From assembly GCA_030652115.1 (NCBI GenBank), contig JAUSBK010000001.1, positions 1 through 34,253 on the forward strand: a stretch of DNA of 34,253 bases. The letters are read 5' to 3'. Made by a program: the position numbers and the translations under genes. Below, one piece after another: positions 1-6,745 of this stretch (position 1 is its first letter; every line of letters starts with the position of its first letter). This DNA is from Coriobacteriia bacterium. Lineage in GTDB: Bacteria; Actinomycetota; Coriobacteriia; Anaerosomatales; Anaerosomataceae. The notes beneath the pieces are model-generated. The model made no database searches. It was not told where the DNA came from and worked only from the letters and a program-made list of their open reading frames with translations.

Positions 1-13
1 TGACCTGCGACAA

Positions 14-39
14 ATGGTGCCCCCAAGGGAATTCGAATC
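14..39 (-). repeat. Partial tRNA-Glu copy, probable attachment site
   Basis: These 26 bases are identical to 2510-2535. That segment is the last 25 bases of the tRNA-Glu gene (3' half of the T arm, acceptor strand and CCA) plus one flanking base. Identity stops sharply at 40, where G replaces C. The copy lacks the D arm and anticodon arm, so it is not a functional tRNA. Both copies are preceded on the plus strand by TGACCTGCG, separated from the core by 4 or 5 bases. A 3' tRNA fragment repeated directly about 2.5 kb away is the classic mark of site-specific integration into a tRNA gene. The att interpretation is inference, because no integrase lies in the window. Confidence 0.8.
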
Positions 40-91
40 GGCGCACCTGCTCGCAGGGTGTTTCGGGGCGGTTCATACCGATGCCGAATCA

Positions 92-104
92 CCGCAGGTC
101 AGAG
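92..104 (-). repeat. Inverted copy of end motif CTCTGACCTGCGG
   Basis: CCGCAGGTCAGAG is the exact reverse complement of the 13-mer at 2493-2505. The first 12 bases also match 2405-2416. Copies near both ends of the presumed island, in opposite orientation inside it, resemble arm-type binding sites of a tyrosine recombinase or its directionality factor. They could equally be sites for another DNA-binding protein. Confidence 0.55.
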
Positions 105-209
105 GCTGTTTCCGTGCCGACGCGTACCAGCCGCGAGGTGCCGTTTCGAGCTGTTTCGCGGACGGATGGCGAGTGAATGGCGAGTCTGGCGGGGCCCGAT
201 CTTGGCGCC

Positions 210-1079
210 TCAGCCGCCAATTCCCTGGTCCCCGATTGCAGCCAGCAACTCGGCACACAGCGCGGCGCACGACGACGCGATCACGTCGGGCGGCTCTGGT
301 GCCGCTGCCTCGGCCGCGAGCTGACTGCCCGGGGAGCTGACGTTGCCGAAGAGGCCAGACACGCTGCCGAGTGCCTCTGCGGTGACTGGCCCGGCAATCC
401 CGTCCTTCAGCAGTCCCGCGAAGCCCTCGGCCAGCCGCGCGCTCGGGATCGCCTGGAGCAGGCGGAGCACGTCAAGCGCGTCTTTGGGCTTCACCCTGTC
501 GCGACGGCCCCGCTCGAGTGCGCCGGCAGCGACTCTCTCGGACAGTTTGATCGTCTTGGAGATCAGCAGCGCCGTGGGACCGGCCACCTTCATCGTGAAG
601 TTCCGGACATCCGTCGCCTCGAGCGCACCGATGCGCATGACGCTGTTGTCCACCAGTGCCGCCTCCAGCCCGTGGACTTTGAGCATCGAACCCTTCTCGT
701 GCTGCGGCACCCGGGCAGCGCGCCGGCCAGCGCCTCCCAGAGCGTCGGGCACGAGCAGATCGACGGTCACCTTGGCGGGCACGCCGGCGATCTCGCGCAT
801 GGATGCCCAGACACCCACGAGCTCCCTGCCGTCGCGCATATCGAGGAAGAACTTGGCCTTGCGCATCGCCGAAGCGATCTCGGGCTCGGCCGAGAGGTGG
901 CGTGGGTCGATCGCGACATCACCATCGGTCGTGAATTCGGCGACGGCGAACTGGGCCGCACCGGTGTGGAGGTAGATCGCCTGCGCGCCGACAAGCACCA
1001 GCGCATCGCGGTGACCCTCGAGTGCCTCGAGCGCGTCGAGCAGTGCCCTGCGGGCGACGATGTACTCCTCGCTATGCAC
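210..1079 (-). CDS. AbiEii-like nucleotidyltransferase (putative toxin)
   Basis: A 289-residue protein resembling the nucleotidyltransferase-fold AbiEii family, the toxin half of type IV AbiE toxin-antitoxin or abortive-infection systems. Visible motifs are a glycine-containing LVGAQA near residue 30, then TTDGDVAI, which fits the paired aspartates of the MNT fold, and a third candidate acidic residue in KVTVDLLVPD. The middle and C-terminal parts are helical and basic. I chose the GTG at 1079 because GAGGAGG lies just upstream and because the reading frame upstream of it looks unlike protein. The start overlaps the end of the upstream antitoxin-like gene by 8 bases, so the two are probably translationally coupled. 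Known AbiEii proteins transfer nucleotides to tRNA or other targets; the target here is not visible. Family assignment is moderate, from motifs and gene pairing rather than a profile search. Confidence 0.7.
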   Translation of the reverse strand: MHSEEYIVARRALLDALEALEGHRDALVLVGAQAIYLHTGAAQFAVAEFTTDGDVAIDPRHLSAEPEIASAMRKAKFFLDMRDGRELVGVWASMREIAGVPAKVTVDLLVPDALGGAGRRAARVPQHEKGSMLKVHGLEAALVDNSVMRIGALEATDVRNFTMKVAGPTALLISKTIKLSERVAAGALERGRRDRVKPKDALDVLRLLQAIPSARLAEGFAGLLKDGIAGPVTAEALGSVSGLFGNVSSPGSQLAAEAAAPEPPDVIASSCAALCAELLAAIGDQGIGG

Positions 1080-2151
1080 GCCACTCCTCCTCGTTGGCGA
1101 GCATCCACTCGATGAGCGCTTCCGCCTCTTCCGGCCCGCGGCCGGAAGACGTGAGCAGGTCGGCAGCGGCCTGCGAGGGCGCCACGTACCGCAGGCCGTC
1201 ATCGAGAACCGTGCGCTCGAATACGACGCCATCGAACGGCTCGACGAGAAGCACGTTCGCCCCCGTCTCGGCGGGAAGCAGGCCGAGCATCTGTGCGGCC
1301 TCGTCCAAGCGCTCGACGTAGACGACCGCGAGACGCGCCGGAGCGATCGGAGCCCGCCGCGTAGCGGCGAGCGAACCTGAGATCGCGTAGGTCACACCAG
1401 CCTCGCCCTCCTGCCCACGCAAAGCGTCGAGCAAGGCCGGAAGACCGCGAGGCTGCAGGTAGGCTGTGGCGAGGTTGGAGGAACCGAGGGAGTAGTCCTT
1501 CGTCCACGCGCGCAGGAGATTGGGCCAATCTGCGCTGGTGACCGGGCCGCGAGGTTCACGTCCGATGAGGTCGTCTCGCTCAAGCATCGCGAGCAGCCGC
1601 GATACGTAGCCGGGGTCGATCTCCGCGAGCTTCGCGATCTCTCGTGTTCCGAGCGGCGGAGTGAAGTCAACGAGAGTCCTTACGAGCCGACCGGCCTTGG
1701 CCCCTTTGAGGGAGCGTGCAGGACGCTGCGCCGGCTCGGGATCCTTGTCGGCGCCGACCCGCTCGATCGCCACGGCCGGATCGTTCAGCCGCAAGTACAT
1801 GTTGCCGGTCAGATCGATGTAGCCGGCCTCACGCGCGCGCAGACTCTCGCGGGTCCGCTCGCTGAGGTAGCGAGCCACCACGACCGGGGTCGCCTCACGG
1901 TTCTGCCACAGACGCATCGCGAATCGAGACACGAGCGGCTCGACGTCCTTCGGGTCGAGCCGACTCCTCACCTCTATCAACAGGAATGACGCCCTGTCAT
2001 CCGGCCCCACGACCCGCACCACCGCATCCGGTCCGGGGACATACGCCCGCCGATCGATGACCTCCACCCGCCACGTCCGGGGAAGGCGTGAGCGAAGTTC
2101 GTCGAGCGCTCGGGCAAAGATGGTGTTGTTTGATATGTCCGTGTTGCGCAT
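1072..2151 (-). CDS. AbiEi-like HTH protein (putative antitoxin/repressor)
   Basis: About 359 residues if started at the ATG at 2151. The N-terminal third contains FLLIEVRSRLDP and YIDLTGNMYLRL, reminiscent of a restriction-endonuclease-like fold found in some regulators, although the usual lysine of an ExK motif is arginine here. A winged HTH follows around residues 135-190 (PLGTREIAKLAEIDPGYVSRL, then LERDDLIGREPRG). The C-terminal region resembles that of AbiEi-family antitoxins, which repress their own promoter and neutralise AbiEii. It overlaps the downstream nucleotidyltransferase gene, as expected for such a pair. The open frame extends up to 2364, but the added residues look non-coding. 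No clear Shine-Dalgarno precedes 2151 or 2154, so the exact start is uncertain and the mRNA might be leaderless. Confidence 0.7.
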   Translation of the reverse strand: MRNTDISNNTIFARALDELRSRLPRTWRVEVIDRRAYVPGPDAVVRVVGPDDRASFLLIEVRSRLDPKDVEPLVSRFAMRLWQNREATPVVVARYLSERTRESLRAREAGYIDLTGNMYLRLNDPAVAIERVGADKDPEPAQRPARSLKGAKAGRLVRTLVDFTPPLGTREIAKLAEIDPGYVSRLLAMLERDDLIGREPRGPVTSADWPNLLRAWTKDYSLGSSNLATAYLQPRGLPALLDALRGQEGEAGVTYAISGSLAATRRAPIAPARLAVVYVERLDEAAQMLGLLPAETGANVLLVEPFDGVVFERTVLDDGLRYVAPSQAAADLLTSSGRGPEEAEALIEWMLANEEEWRA

Positions 2152-2404
2152 CATGCACAACATAGTACTTCTAGACAACACATGCCGCAAGTGGCCGCTG
2201 CTGAGCAGTCTGGACGAAACCCCACTTAACGCTCTGAGCTGCTGTTTCGTTCTCCCAGAACCACCTGGAGTGAGAAGGGGACGCCGAAGATCACGCCCCG
2301 ACATTCCACCACGCAATCGGGCAACAAATCGGGCAACAACTCGCCCGAACGCGATTCTGGACAAAAGGGACTGCTAATTGGCCGCATCAAGGCATCTACA
2401 CACC

Positions 2405-2505
2405 CTCTGACCTGCGCTTTTAGCCTCCAACCGCTTTCGGCCCGAAGACAATTGTGGCCCGATTTCACGCTCGAAATCGGGCCACTCAGGCACTCTGACC
2501 TGCGG
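2405..2505 (+). repeat. Two direct copies of CTCTGACCTGCG motif
   Basis: CTCTGACCTGCG occurs at 2405-2416 and 2493-2504, 88 bases apart. Each copy is followed within a base by TTTTA. A third copy is inverted at 92-104, and a truncated match lies at 1-9 at the window edge. The copy at 2493 abuts the tRNA-Glu core, as does the one at 1-9. The pattern suggests protein-binding sites flanking attachment cores. Confidence 0.6.
2454..2485. repeat. Perfect 12-bp inverted repeat, 8-base loop
   Basis: GTGGCCCGATTT at 2454-2465 is mirrored by AAATCGGGCCAC at 2474-2485 around CACGCTCG. It lies about 25 bases beyond the 3' end of tRNA-Glu, reading in the tRNA direction. It could therefore terminate the tRNA transcript, although no clear U tract follows. 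It may instead be a recombinase or regulator site, because it sits between the two CTCTGACCTGCG motifs. Confidence 0.6.
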
Positions 2506-2509
2506 TTTT

Positions 2510-2535
2510 ATGGTGCCCCCAAGGGAATTCGAATC
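2510..2535 (-). repeat. tRNA-Glu 3' end, matching attachment core
   Basis: This is the second copy of the 26-bp identity described at 14-39. Here it forms the genuine 3' end of tRNA-Glu, so integration would have preserved a functional tRNA. The interval between the two cores is about 2.5 kb and holds only the AbiE-like pair. Confidence 0.8.
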
Positions 2536-2586
2536 CCTGTTGCCGCCTTGAAAGGGCGGAGTCCTTGGCCGCTAGACGATGGGGGC
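2511..2586 (-). tRNA. tRNA-Glu (anticodon TTC)
   Basis: A complete 76-base cloverleaf on the minus strand with an encoded CCA. The acceptor stem is GCCCCCA paired with TGGGGGC, and the discriminator base is A. The anticodon stem CCGCC/GGCGG closes the loop CTTTCAA, giving anticodon TTC for glutamate. The T loop reads TTCGAAT. It lies 11 bases downstream of tRNA-Lys and is probably cotranscribed with it. Its 3' 25 bases are duplicated at 14-39, marking it as an integration target. Confidence 0.97.
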
Positions 2587-2597
2587 CTGTATGCGTT

Positions 2598-2673
2598 TGG
2601 TGGGCCGTGCTGGTCTCGAACCAGCGACCTTGGGATTAAAAGTCCCCTGCTCTGCCAGCTGAGCTAACGGCCC
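2598..2673 (-). tRNA. tRNA-Lys (anticodon TTT)
   Basis: A complete minus-strand tRNA with an encoded CCA. The acceptor stem is GGGCCGT paired with ACGGCCC, the D arm contains AGCTCAGCTGGCAGAGC, and the anticodon loop CTTTTAA gives TTT for lysine. The T loop reads TTCGAGA. It is the first gene of a two-tRNA transcript from the promoter at 2729-2756. Confidence 0.97.
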
Positions 2674-2692
2674 GTGACCTGCATGTTCCGTG

Positions 2693-2711
2693 CCGGGTCC
2701 GCACGACCCGG
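2693..2711. other. Short hairpin in tRNA leader
   Basis: CCGGGTC at 2693-2699 pairs with GACCCGG at 2705-2711 around a 5-base loop. It lies between the promoter and the 5' end of tRNA-Lys and might help processing of the precursor. A chance origin cannot be excluded in such GC-rich DNA. Confidence 0.3.
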
Positions 2712-2728
2712 CCGCAAGCGCAAGGGGT

Positions 2729-2756
2729 AGTTTAGCACGCACGGGAGGTTGGTCAA
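2729..2756 (-). promoter_or_regulatory. Promoter for tRNA-Lys/tRNA-Glu
   Basis: On the minus strand, TTGACC (2756-2751) and TAAACT (2734-2729) are separated by 16 bases. This is a good sigma-70-type promoter about 55 bases upstream of tRNA-Lys. It is the clearest promoter in the window. Confidence 0.75.
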
Positions 2757-2811
2757 CGACGCGCCCGGCGGCGAGCCCCCGCGCGCCCCGCCGTCGCCCG
2801 CGAGGTAACCG

Positions 2812-2817
2812 TATAAT
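2812..2817 (+). promoter_or_regulatory. -10 element upstream of the MscS-type gene
   Basis: A perfect TATAAT lies 34 bases before the GTG start of the channel gene. No good -35 hexamer is visible at the expected spacing, so the promoter may depend on an activator or simply be weak. Confidence 0.5.
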
Positions 2818-2850
2818 CAGCCAGAACAGCGTCCGCACGAAAGGCACACC

Positions 2851-3666
2851 GTGACGATCCTCGGCCTCGAGATATCCCAAGTCGTGCTCACTCGCTGGCT
2901 TACCATTGCCGCGATCGTCGTGATTACCCTCGTGGCGACGCGCGTCGTCGGAAAGCTCGTGCGACGCTGGATGGGCGCAACAGCGGCCGTCCCCACCACG
3001 AGCATCTTCGTGAACATCGCGCGCGCGGCGGTGTGGGTTCTCGGGACCGGCTTCGTGCTCAACGTTCTCGGCATCTCGATCACGCCGGTGATCACCGCGC
3101 TCGGCGTGGGCGGCCTGGCTGTGGCGCTTGCGCTGCAGGACACGCTCGGCAACCTGTTCGCCGGGCTGCAACTCGTGGCATCCAAGCAGATTCGCCCTGG
3201 CGATTACCTCCTGCTCGACACCGGGCAGGAGGGCACGGTCACCGACACCGCGTGGCGCACGACCACGCTCCGCACACAGTCGGACAACCTCGTGATCGTG
3301 CCGAACAGCGTGCTCGCGCAGGCCATCGTCACCAACTACCGTCTGCCTGCCGAGGCGGTGGCGACCACCGTCGAGTTCGGCGTGGGCTACAACACCGACC
3401 TCGACCACGTCCAGCGCATCGTGACCGAGGTGGCCGCGCAGGTGATGGACGAAGCCGGCCATGACGTGGGCGAGCGCGACCCGATCGTGCGGTTCCGCGC
3501 GTTCCAGGACTCCCAGATCCTCTGCGCAGCAATCCTCTACGTGCCCGGCTACGGCGACCAGTTCCCCCTGCGCAGCGCGTTCATCAAGGCGCTCCACGCG
3601 CGCTTCGCCGAAGAGGGGATCAGCTTCCCCTTCCCGCAGCGCACGGTGCACATGCCACAGGAGTAG
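2851..3666 (+). CDS. MscS-family small-conductance mechanosensitive channel
   Basis: A 271-residue inner-membrane channel that would open under membrane tension and release solutes during hypo-osmotic shock. About three N-terminal membrane segments can be seen, near residues 11-30, 48-70 and 75-95. The pore-lining helix is Gly/Ala-rich (ALGVGGLAVALALQDTLGNLFAGLQL). The conserved beta domain follows (IRPGDYLLLDTGQEGTV, RTQSDNLVIVPNSVLAQAIVTNY), then a C-terminal alpha/beta domain ending in FPFPQRTVHM, typical of the family. Length is close to E. coli MscS (286). The GTG at 2851 follows AAAGG by about eight bases. The gene is monocistronic, divergent from the tRNAs and convergent with vapC. Confidence 0.93.
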   Translation: MTILGLEISQVVLTRWLTIAAIVVITLVATRVVGKLVRRWMGATAAVPTTSIFVNIARAAVWVLGTGFVLNVLGISITPVITALGVGGLAVALALQDTLGNLFAGLQLVASKQIRPGDYLLLDTGQEGTVTDTAWRTTTLRTQSDNLVIVPNSVLAQAIVTNYRLPAEAVATTVEFGVGYNTDLDHVQRIVTEVAAQVMDEAGHDVGERDPIVRFRAFQDSQILCAAILYVPGYGDQFPLRSAFIKALHARFAEEGISFPFPQRTVHMPQE

Positions 3667-3669
3667 CGA

Positions 3670-4044
3670 CTAGAGGTTCTGGATGGTGCTGGCAAGAGCC
3701 CGGTCAAGCGTGAAGATCATGTCACCGTCGGCCGCATGGGCGGCCAGCAGAGCATCAACGGCACTCAGCCTCTCGTTTGCGCCCATGATGCCCAGTGCGC
3801 GCCGGGAGAGTGCCGCATCCCATGAGACAAGGTGCTCGCTCTGGAGCGCATCCCCGATCATCAGCGCCACGTCGCCGCGCCGTATCGAATACACCGATTC
3901 CAGCACCCAGCACACCTCCACGAACACGCACTCACTCACCACGAACGGCCCAAACGTCTCGGCCTGCTCCACGATACGCGACGCCTCGGATCTGCGAGGT
4001 GGCATCAGCAGCGAGAGGACGACGTTCGTATCCGCCCGGATCAT
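3670..4044 (-). CDS. vapC: VapC-like PIN-domain toxin
   Basis: A 124-residue PIN-domain protein, a probable Mg-dependent ribonuclease and the toxin of a type II toxin-antitoxin module. Candidate active-site acids are D5 (MIRADTN), E43 (VFVEVCWVLES), D97 (SAVDALLAAHA) and D114 (FTLDRAL), in the order and spacing of the PIN fold. The start ATG overlaps the stop of the upstream antitoxin gene in an ATGA arrangement, so translation is coupled. The cellular RNA target cannot be predicted. It is convergent with the mechanosensitive channel gene, with only 3 bases between stops. Confidence 0.88.
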   Translation of the reverse strand: MIRADTNVVLSLLMPPRRSEASRIVEQAETFGPFVVSECVFVEVCWVLESVYSIRRGDVALMIGDALQSEHLVSWDAALSRRALGIMGANERLSAVDALLAAHAADGDMIFTLDRALASTIQNL

Positions 4045-4349
4045 TCCGATTGCCCCCCGCGGAGCCGCTTGGGCTGAGCGAGAATCGGCTCCTCGGCCAG
4101 GTCATCCGGTTCGAGATCCCGGAAGTAGGCGGCTAGGGCCTCATCCTTGGTTGCATACCGCGGCTCCTTGCCTTCGAACAGATAGGCGTACTTCTCCGCT
4201 ATGTCGGTGATGCTCGGCCGCTTGCGCACCACCGCGTACTCGGCCTGCACCTCAAAGACGAGCATGTCGCCCTGCTTGAGCCCGAGCGCTTCCCGCACCT
4301 CGGCGGGTATGGTGACCTGACCTTTGGACGTGATCTTGGCCTGTGGCAT
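4041..4349 (-). CDS. vapB: VapB-like AbrB/SpoVT antitoxin
   Basis: A 102-residue antitoxin. The N-terminal 45 residues form a swapped-hairpin AbrB domain (ITSKGQVTIPAEVREALGLK followed by GDMLVFEV). The C-terminal region carries an acidic stretch (YFRDLEPDDLAEEP) likely to wrap the PIN toxin. The ATG at 4349 is preceded by GGAGGT at a good distance, so the upstream in-frame ATG at 4385 is not needed. AbrB-type antitoxins bind their own promoter, and three CCTTAC repeats lie just upstream at 4377-4419. Confidence 0.9.
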   Translation of the reverse strand: MPQAKITSKGQVTIPAEVREALGLKQGDMLVFEVQAEYAVVRKRPSITDIAEKYAYLFEGKEPRYATKDEALAAYFRDLEPDDLAEEPILAQPKRLRGGQSE

Positions 4350-4376
4350 GCGCACCTCCGCTGCGGCTCCGCGATT

Positions 4377-4419
4377 CCTTACCATACGCGGATGCCTTAC
4401 TTCGGAGCGTACTCCTTAC
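4377..4419 (-). promoter_or_regulatory. Triple direct repeat, probable VapB operator
   Basis: CCTTAC on the plus strand (GTAAGG in the direction of transcription) occurs at 4377-4382, 4395-4400 and 4414-4419. The copies are 18 and 19 bases apart, nearly two helical turns, so they lie on one face of the DNA. The outer two share the longer TCCTTACC. They lie 28-70 bases upstream of vapB and bracket a TATGGT that could be a -10. Autoregulatory binding is inferred. Confidence 0.55.
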
Positions 4420-4446
4420 CTCTGACCCCCCGCAAGCGCGCCAGCG

Positions 4447-4475
4447 CGAAGGGCCGCGCACTGCGCGGCCCTTCG
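4447..4475 (-). terminator. Strong hairpin terminator after purH
   Basis: CGAAGGGCCGCGC at 4447-4459 pairs perfectly with 4463-4475 around a 3-base loop (13-bp stem). It starts about 22 bases past the purH stop and lies before vapB, separating the two transcription units. There is no strong U tract. Confidence 0.7.
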
Positions 4476-4496
4476 GCACATCGTATGACCGGCGCC

Positions 4497-6056
4497 CTAG
4501 TGGCGGAAGTGGCGGTGCCCGGTGAAGACCATCGACACGCCGAGGCGGTTGGCCGCGGCGATCACGTCATCGTCGCGAATCGAGCCGCCCGGCTGGATGA
4601 ACGCCGTGACGCCGGCCTCGGCACACACCTCGAGCGTGTCCGGGAACGGCATGAACGCGTCCGACGCGCACACCGCATCGCGCGCCTGATCGCCCGCGGC
4701 CTCGACCGCGATGCGCGCCGAGTTCACGCGGTTCATCTGCCCGGCGCCCACGCCGATGGTGGCGAAGTCCTTGGTGAGCACGATGGCGTTGCTCTTCACG
4801 CTCTTGGCGACCTTCCAGGCGAAGAGCAGCTGCTCCATCTCGGCGTCGGTCGGCTTGGCGATCGTGGCCACACGGAAGCGCGACGGGTCCTCGTTCACCG
4901 CGTCCGAGGTCTGCACGAGCATGCCGCCCTCGACCGCACGCGACTCGTAGTGGCCGCCGGTGAGGCGCACGCCGCCGGTCTTGAGCACGCGCAGGTTCCG
5001 CTTCTCGTCGAGAAGCTCGAGCGCCGCGGGCTCGTAGTCGGGCGCGATCATGACCTCCACGAAGTGCTTGTTCTCGTACATGGCCTCGATGACGTCCGCC
5101 GTGACGATCTGGTTGAACGCCATCACGCCGCCGTATGCCGAGACGGGATCGGCCTGGTACGCGCGCTGGTAGGCCAGGGCGAGACCGGGCGCGATGGCCA
5201 GACCGCACGGGTTGGTGTGCTTCACGATCACGCAGCACGGCTCGGAGAACTCGCGGACCGCCGTCCAGCACGAGTCCGTGTCGAGGATGTTGTTGTACGA
5301 GAGCTCCTTGCCCTGCACCTGCACGGCGCGAGCGAGCGTGTGCTCCTTGGCGTCGATGAAGCGGTAGAACGCCGCGTCCTGGTGCGGGTTCTCGCCGTAG
5401 CGCAGGTCCTGCACCTTCTCGAGACGGAAGCGGACCTCCTCGGGGAAGCGCTCCTTGCCGTACTCGGAGAGGTACATCCAGATGGCGCTGTCGTAGGCGC
5501 TCGTGAGGCGGAAGACGTCGGTGGCGAGTCGCTTGCGGGTCTCGCGGGTGGTAGCGCCACCGGTCGAACGCAGCTCCTCAAGTACGACCTCGTACTCGGC
5601 GGGGTCGGTCACGACGGCCACGGACTCGAAGTTCTTGGCCGCCGAGCGCAGCATGCTGGGGCCGCCGATGTCGATGTTCTCGACCGCGTCTTCGAGGGTC
5701 ACGCCCTCGCGCGCGACGGTGGCCTCGAAGGCGTAGAGGTTCACGATCACCATGTCGATCATGCTGATGCCGTGCGCCTCGGCGGCTGCCATGTGCTCTG
5801 CCGAGTCACGCCGCGCGAGCAGGCCGCCGTGGACCTTCGGGTGAAGCGTCTTCACGCGCCCGTCCATCATCTCGGGGAAGCCAGTGAGGTCGTCGATGGG
5901 CCGCACCGGCACGCCTGCCTCGGCGAGCGCCGCTGCCGTGCCGCCCGTGGAGACGATCTCCACGCCGAACTCGTCGGAAAGCGCCTTGCAGAACTCGGCC
6001 ACGCCGGTCTTGTCGGTGACCGAGACGAGCGCGCGCTTGATGGTGACGTTGTCCAT
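4497..6056 (-). CDS. purH: Bifunctional AICAR formyltransferase/IMP cyclohydrolase
   Basis: A 519-residue cytosolic enzyme for the last two steps of IMP synthesis, formylation of AICAR by 10-formyl-THF and ring closure to IMP. The N-terminal MGS-like cyclohydrolase domain covers roughly residues 1-195, with SVTDKTG, STGGTA, MMDGRVKTLHPKVHGG and NIDIGGPSMLRSAAKN. The C-terminal transformylase domain contains RYGENPHQ (220-226), SYNNILD and the catalytic KHTNPCG at 279-285, and ends in TGHRHFRH. Length is normal (about 510-530). It is the third gene of purM-purN-purH, 11 bases after purN, and is followed by a hairpin terminator. Confidence 0.98.
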   Translation of the reverse strand: MDNVTIKRALVSVTDKTGVAEFCKALSDEFGVEIVSTGGTAAALAEAGVPVRPIDDLTGFPEMMDGRVKTLHPKVHGGLLARRDSAEHMAAAEAHGISMIDMVIVNLYAFEATVAREGVTLEDAVENIDIGGPSMLRSAAKNFESVAVVTDPAEYEVVLEELRSTGGATTRETRKRLATDVFRLTSAYDSAIWMYLSEYGKERFPEEVRFRLEKVQDLRYGENPHQDAAFYRFIDAKEHTLARAVQVQGKELSYNNILDTDSCWTAVREFSEPCCVIVKHTNPCGLAIAPGLALAYQRAYQADPVSAYGGVMAFNQIVTADVIEAMYENKHFVEVMIAPDYEPAALELLDEKRNLRVLKTGGVRLTGGHYESRAVEGGMLVQTSDAVNEDPSRFRVATIAKPTDAEMEQLLFAWKVAKSVKSNAIVLTKDFATIGVGAGQMNRVNSARIAVEAAGDQARDAVCASDAFMPFPDTLEVCAEAGVTAFIQPGGSIRDDDVIAAANRLGVSMVFTGHRHFRH

Positions 6057-6067
6057 GCCTGGTGTCC

Positions 6068-6745
6068 CTACCCCTCGCTGATGTGTACGATGCGGCCGGA
6101 GACGCTCACGCGCCCGTCGGCGATGAGGCCGATGGCCTCGGTAAGCAGCCGGTGCTCGACGGTGTGGATCTTGGCCTCGAGCATCTCGGCCGTGTCGGTG
6201 TCCTCGATGCGCACGGGCTCCTGGGCTATGATCGGCCCGCGGTCGAACTCCTCGTCGGCAAAGTGCACGGTCACGCCGGTGATCTTGACGCCCCAGTCGA
6301 ACGCGTCGTGAATCGCCGAGGCGCCGGGGAATGCCGGCAGCAGCGCCGGATGCAGGTTCACGACCGCGCCGGGATAGGCGCGCAGGACCTCGTTGCCGAG
6401 CAGGCGCATGTAACCTGCCATCACCACGAGCTCCACACCGTGCGCCGTAAGCGCCTCGCGGATGGCGTGGTTGTACGCGCGGTAGTCCCCGTGCTTCGCC
6501 GGGTCGATGTGCACCGCGGGGATGCCCGCGTGGCGCGCACGCTCCAGACCGTACGCGGCCTCCTTGTTGGAGATCACCACGGTGATCCGCGCGTCGAGCG
6601 CACCGCTTGCGATGGCATCGATGAGCGCCTGCAGATTCGTGCCGCTGCCCGAGATGAGCACGCCGAGTGCGAGCGGGAGGTCCTCCTCGAGCTCGAGCGG
6701 CACTGCCACTGCGTCCCAGATCTGCGGGGCCTCAAGCTCAGACAT
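6068..6745 (-). CDS. purN: Phosphoribosylglycinamide formyltransferase
   Basis: A 225-residue folate-dependent GAR transformylase, the third step of the pathway. It shows the nucleotide-binding loop ISGSGTNLQALIDA at 31-44 and the catalytic N130, H132 and D168. These have the same relative spacing as N106, H108 and D144 of the E. coli enzyme. NLHPALLPAFPG and VTVHFADEEFDRG surround them. The start ATG overlaps the end of purM by 8 bases. The N-terminus has about 25 residues before the first beta strand (MSELEAPQIWDAVAVPLELE), more than typical PurN. No later ATG or GTG suits better, so I keep this start, with some doubt about the extension. Confidence 0.96.
   Translation of the reverse strand: MSELEAPQIWDAVAVPLELEEDLPLALGVLISGSGTNLQALIDAIASGALDARITVVISNKEAAYGLERARHAGIPAVHIDPAKHGDYRAYNHAIREALTAHGVELVVMAGYMRLLGNEVLRAYPGAVVNLHPALLPAFPGASAIHDAFDWGVKITGVTVHFADEEFDRGPIIAQEPVRIEDTDTAEMLEAKIHTVEHRLLTEAIGLIADGRVSVSGRIVHISEG

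Larger units (their letters stand above)
1..209. other. Gene-poor left end
   Basis: I see no credible gene in this stretch. It holds the partial tRNA-Glu copy at 14-39, a motif copy at 1-9 (TGACCTGCG) and an inverted copy at 92-104. It also has a short local duplication, ATGGCGAGT at 167-175 and again about 12 bases later. The long plus-strand reading frames that begin here run antisense to the AbiEii-like gene and look like shadows of it. Confidence 0.6.
2152..2510. other. Gene-free control/end region of the island
   Basis: There is no convincing gene in these 359 bases. The stretch is more AT-rich than its surroundings. It contains the region upstream of the AbiEi-like gene, including an AGTACT palindrome at 2164-2169 and TATGTT close to the start on the minus strand, two copies of the CTCTGACCTGCG motif (2405 and 2493), and a 12-bp perfect inverted repeat at 2454-2485. 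The composition and repeats suit an element end with an autoregulated promoter. Confidence 0.55.

Noticed and set aside
14-39. A second functional tRNA at the left end
   Set aside because: Only the last 25 bases of tRNA-Glu match. No D arm or anticodon arm can be built from the bases beyond 39.
4392-6311. 639-codon plus-strand open frame
   Set aside because: It is antisense to purH, which has full family motifs. Its sequence is rich in Arg, His, Gly and Val as expected of a shadow frame in GC-rich DNA.
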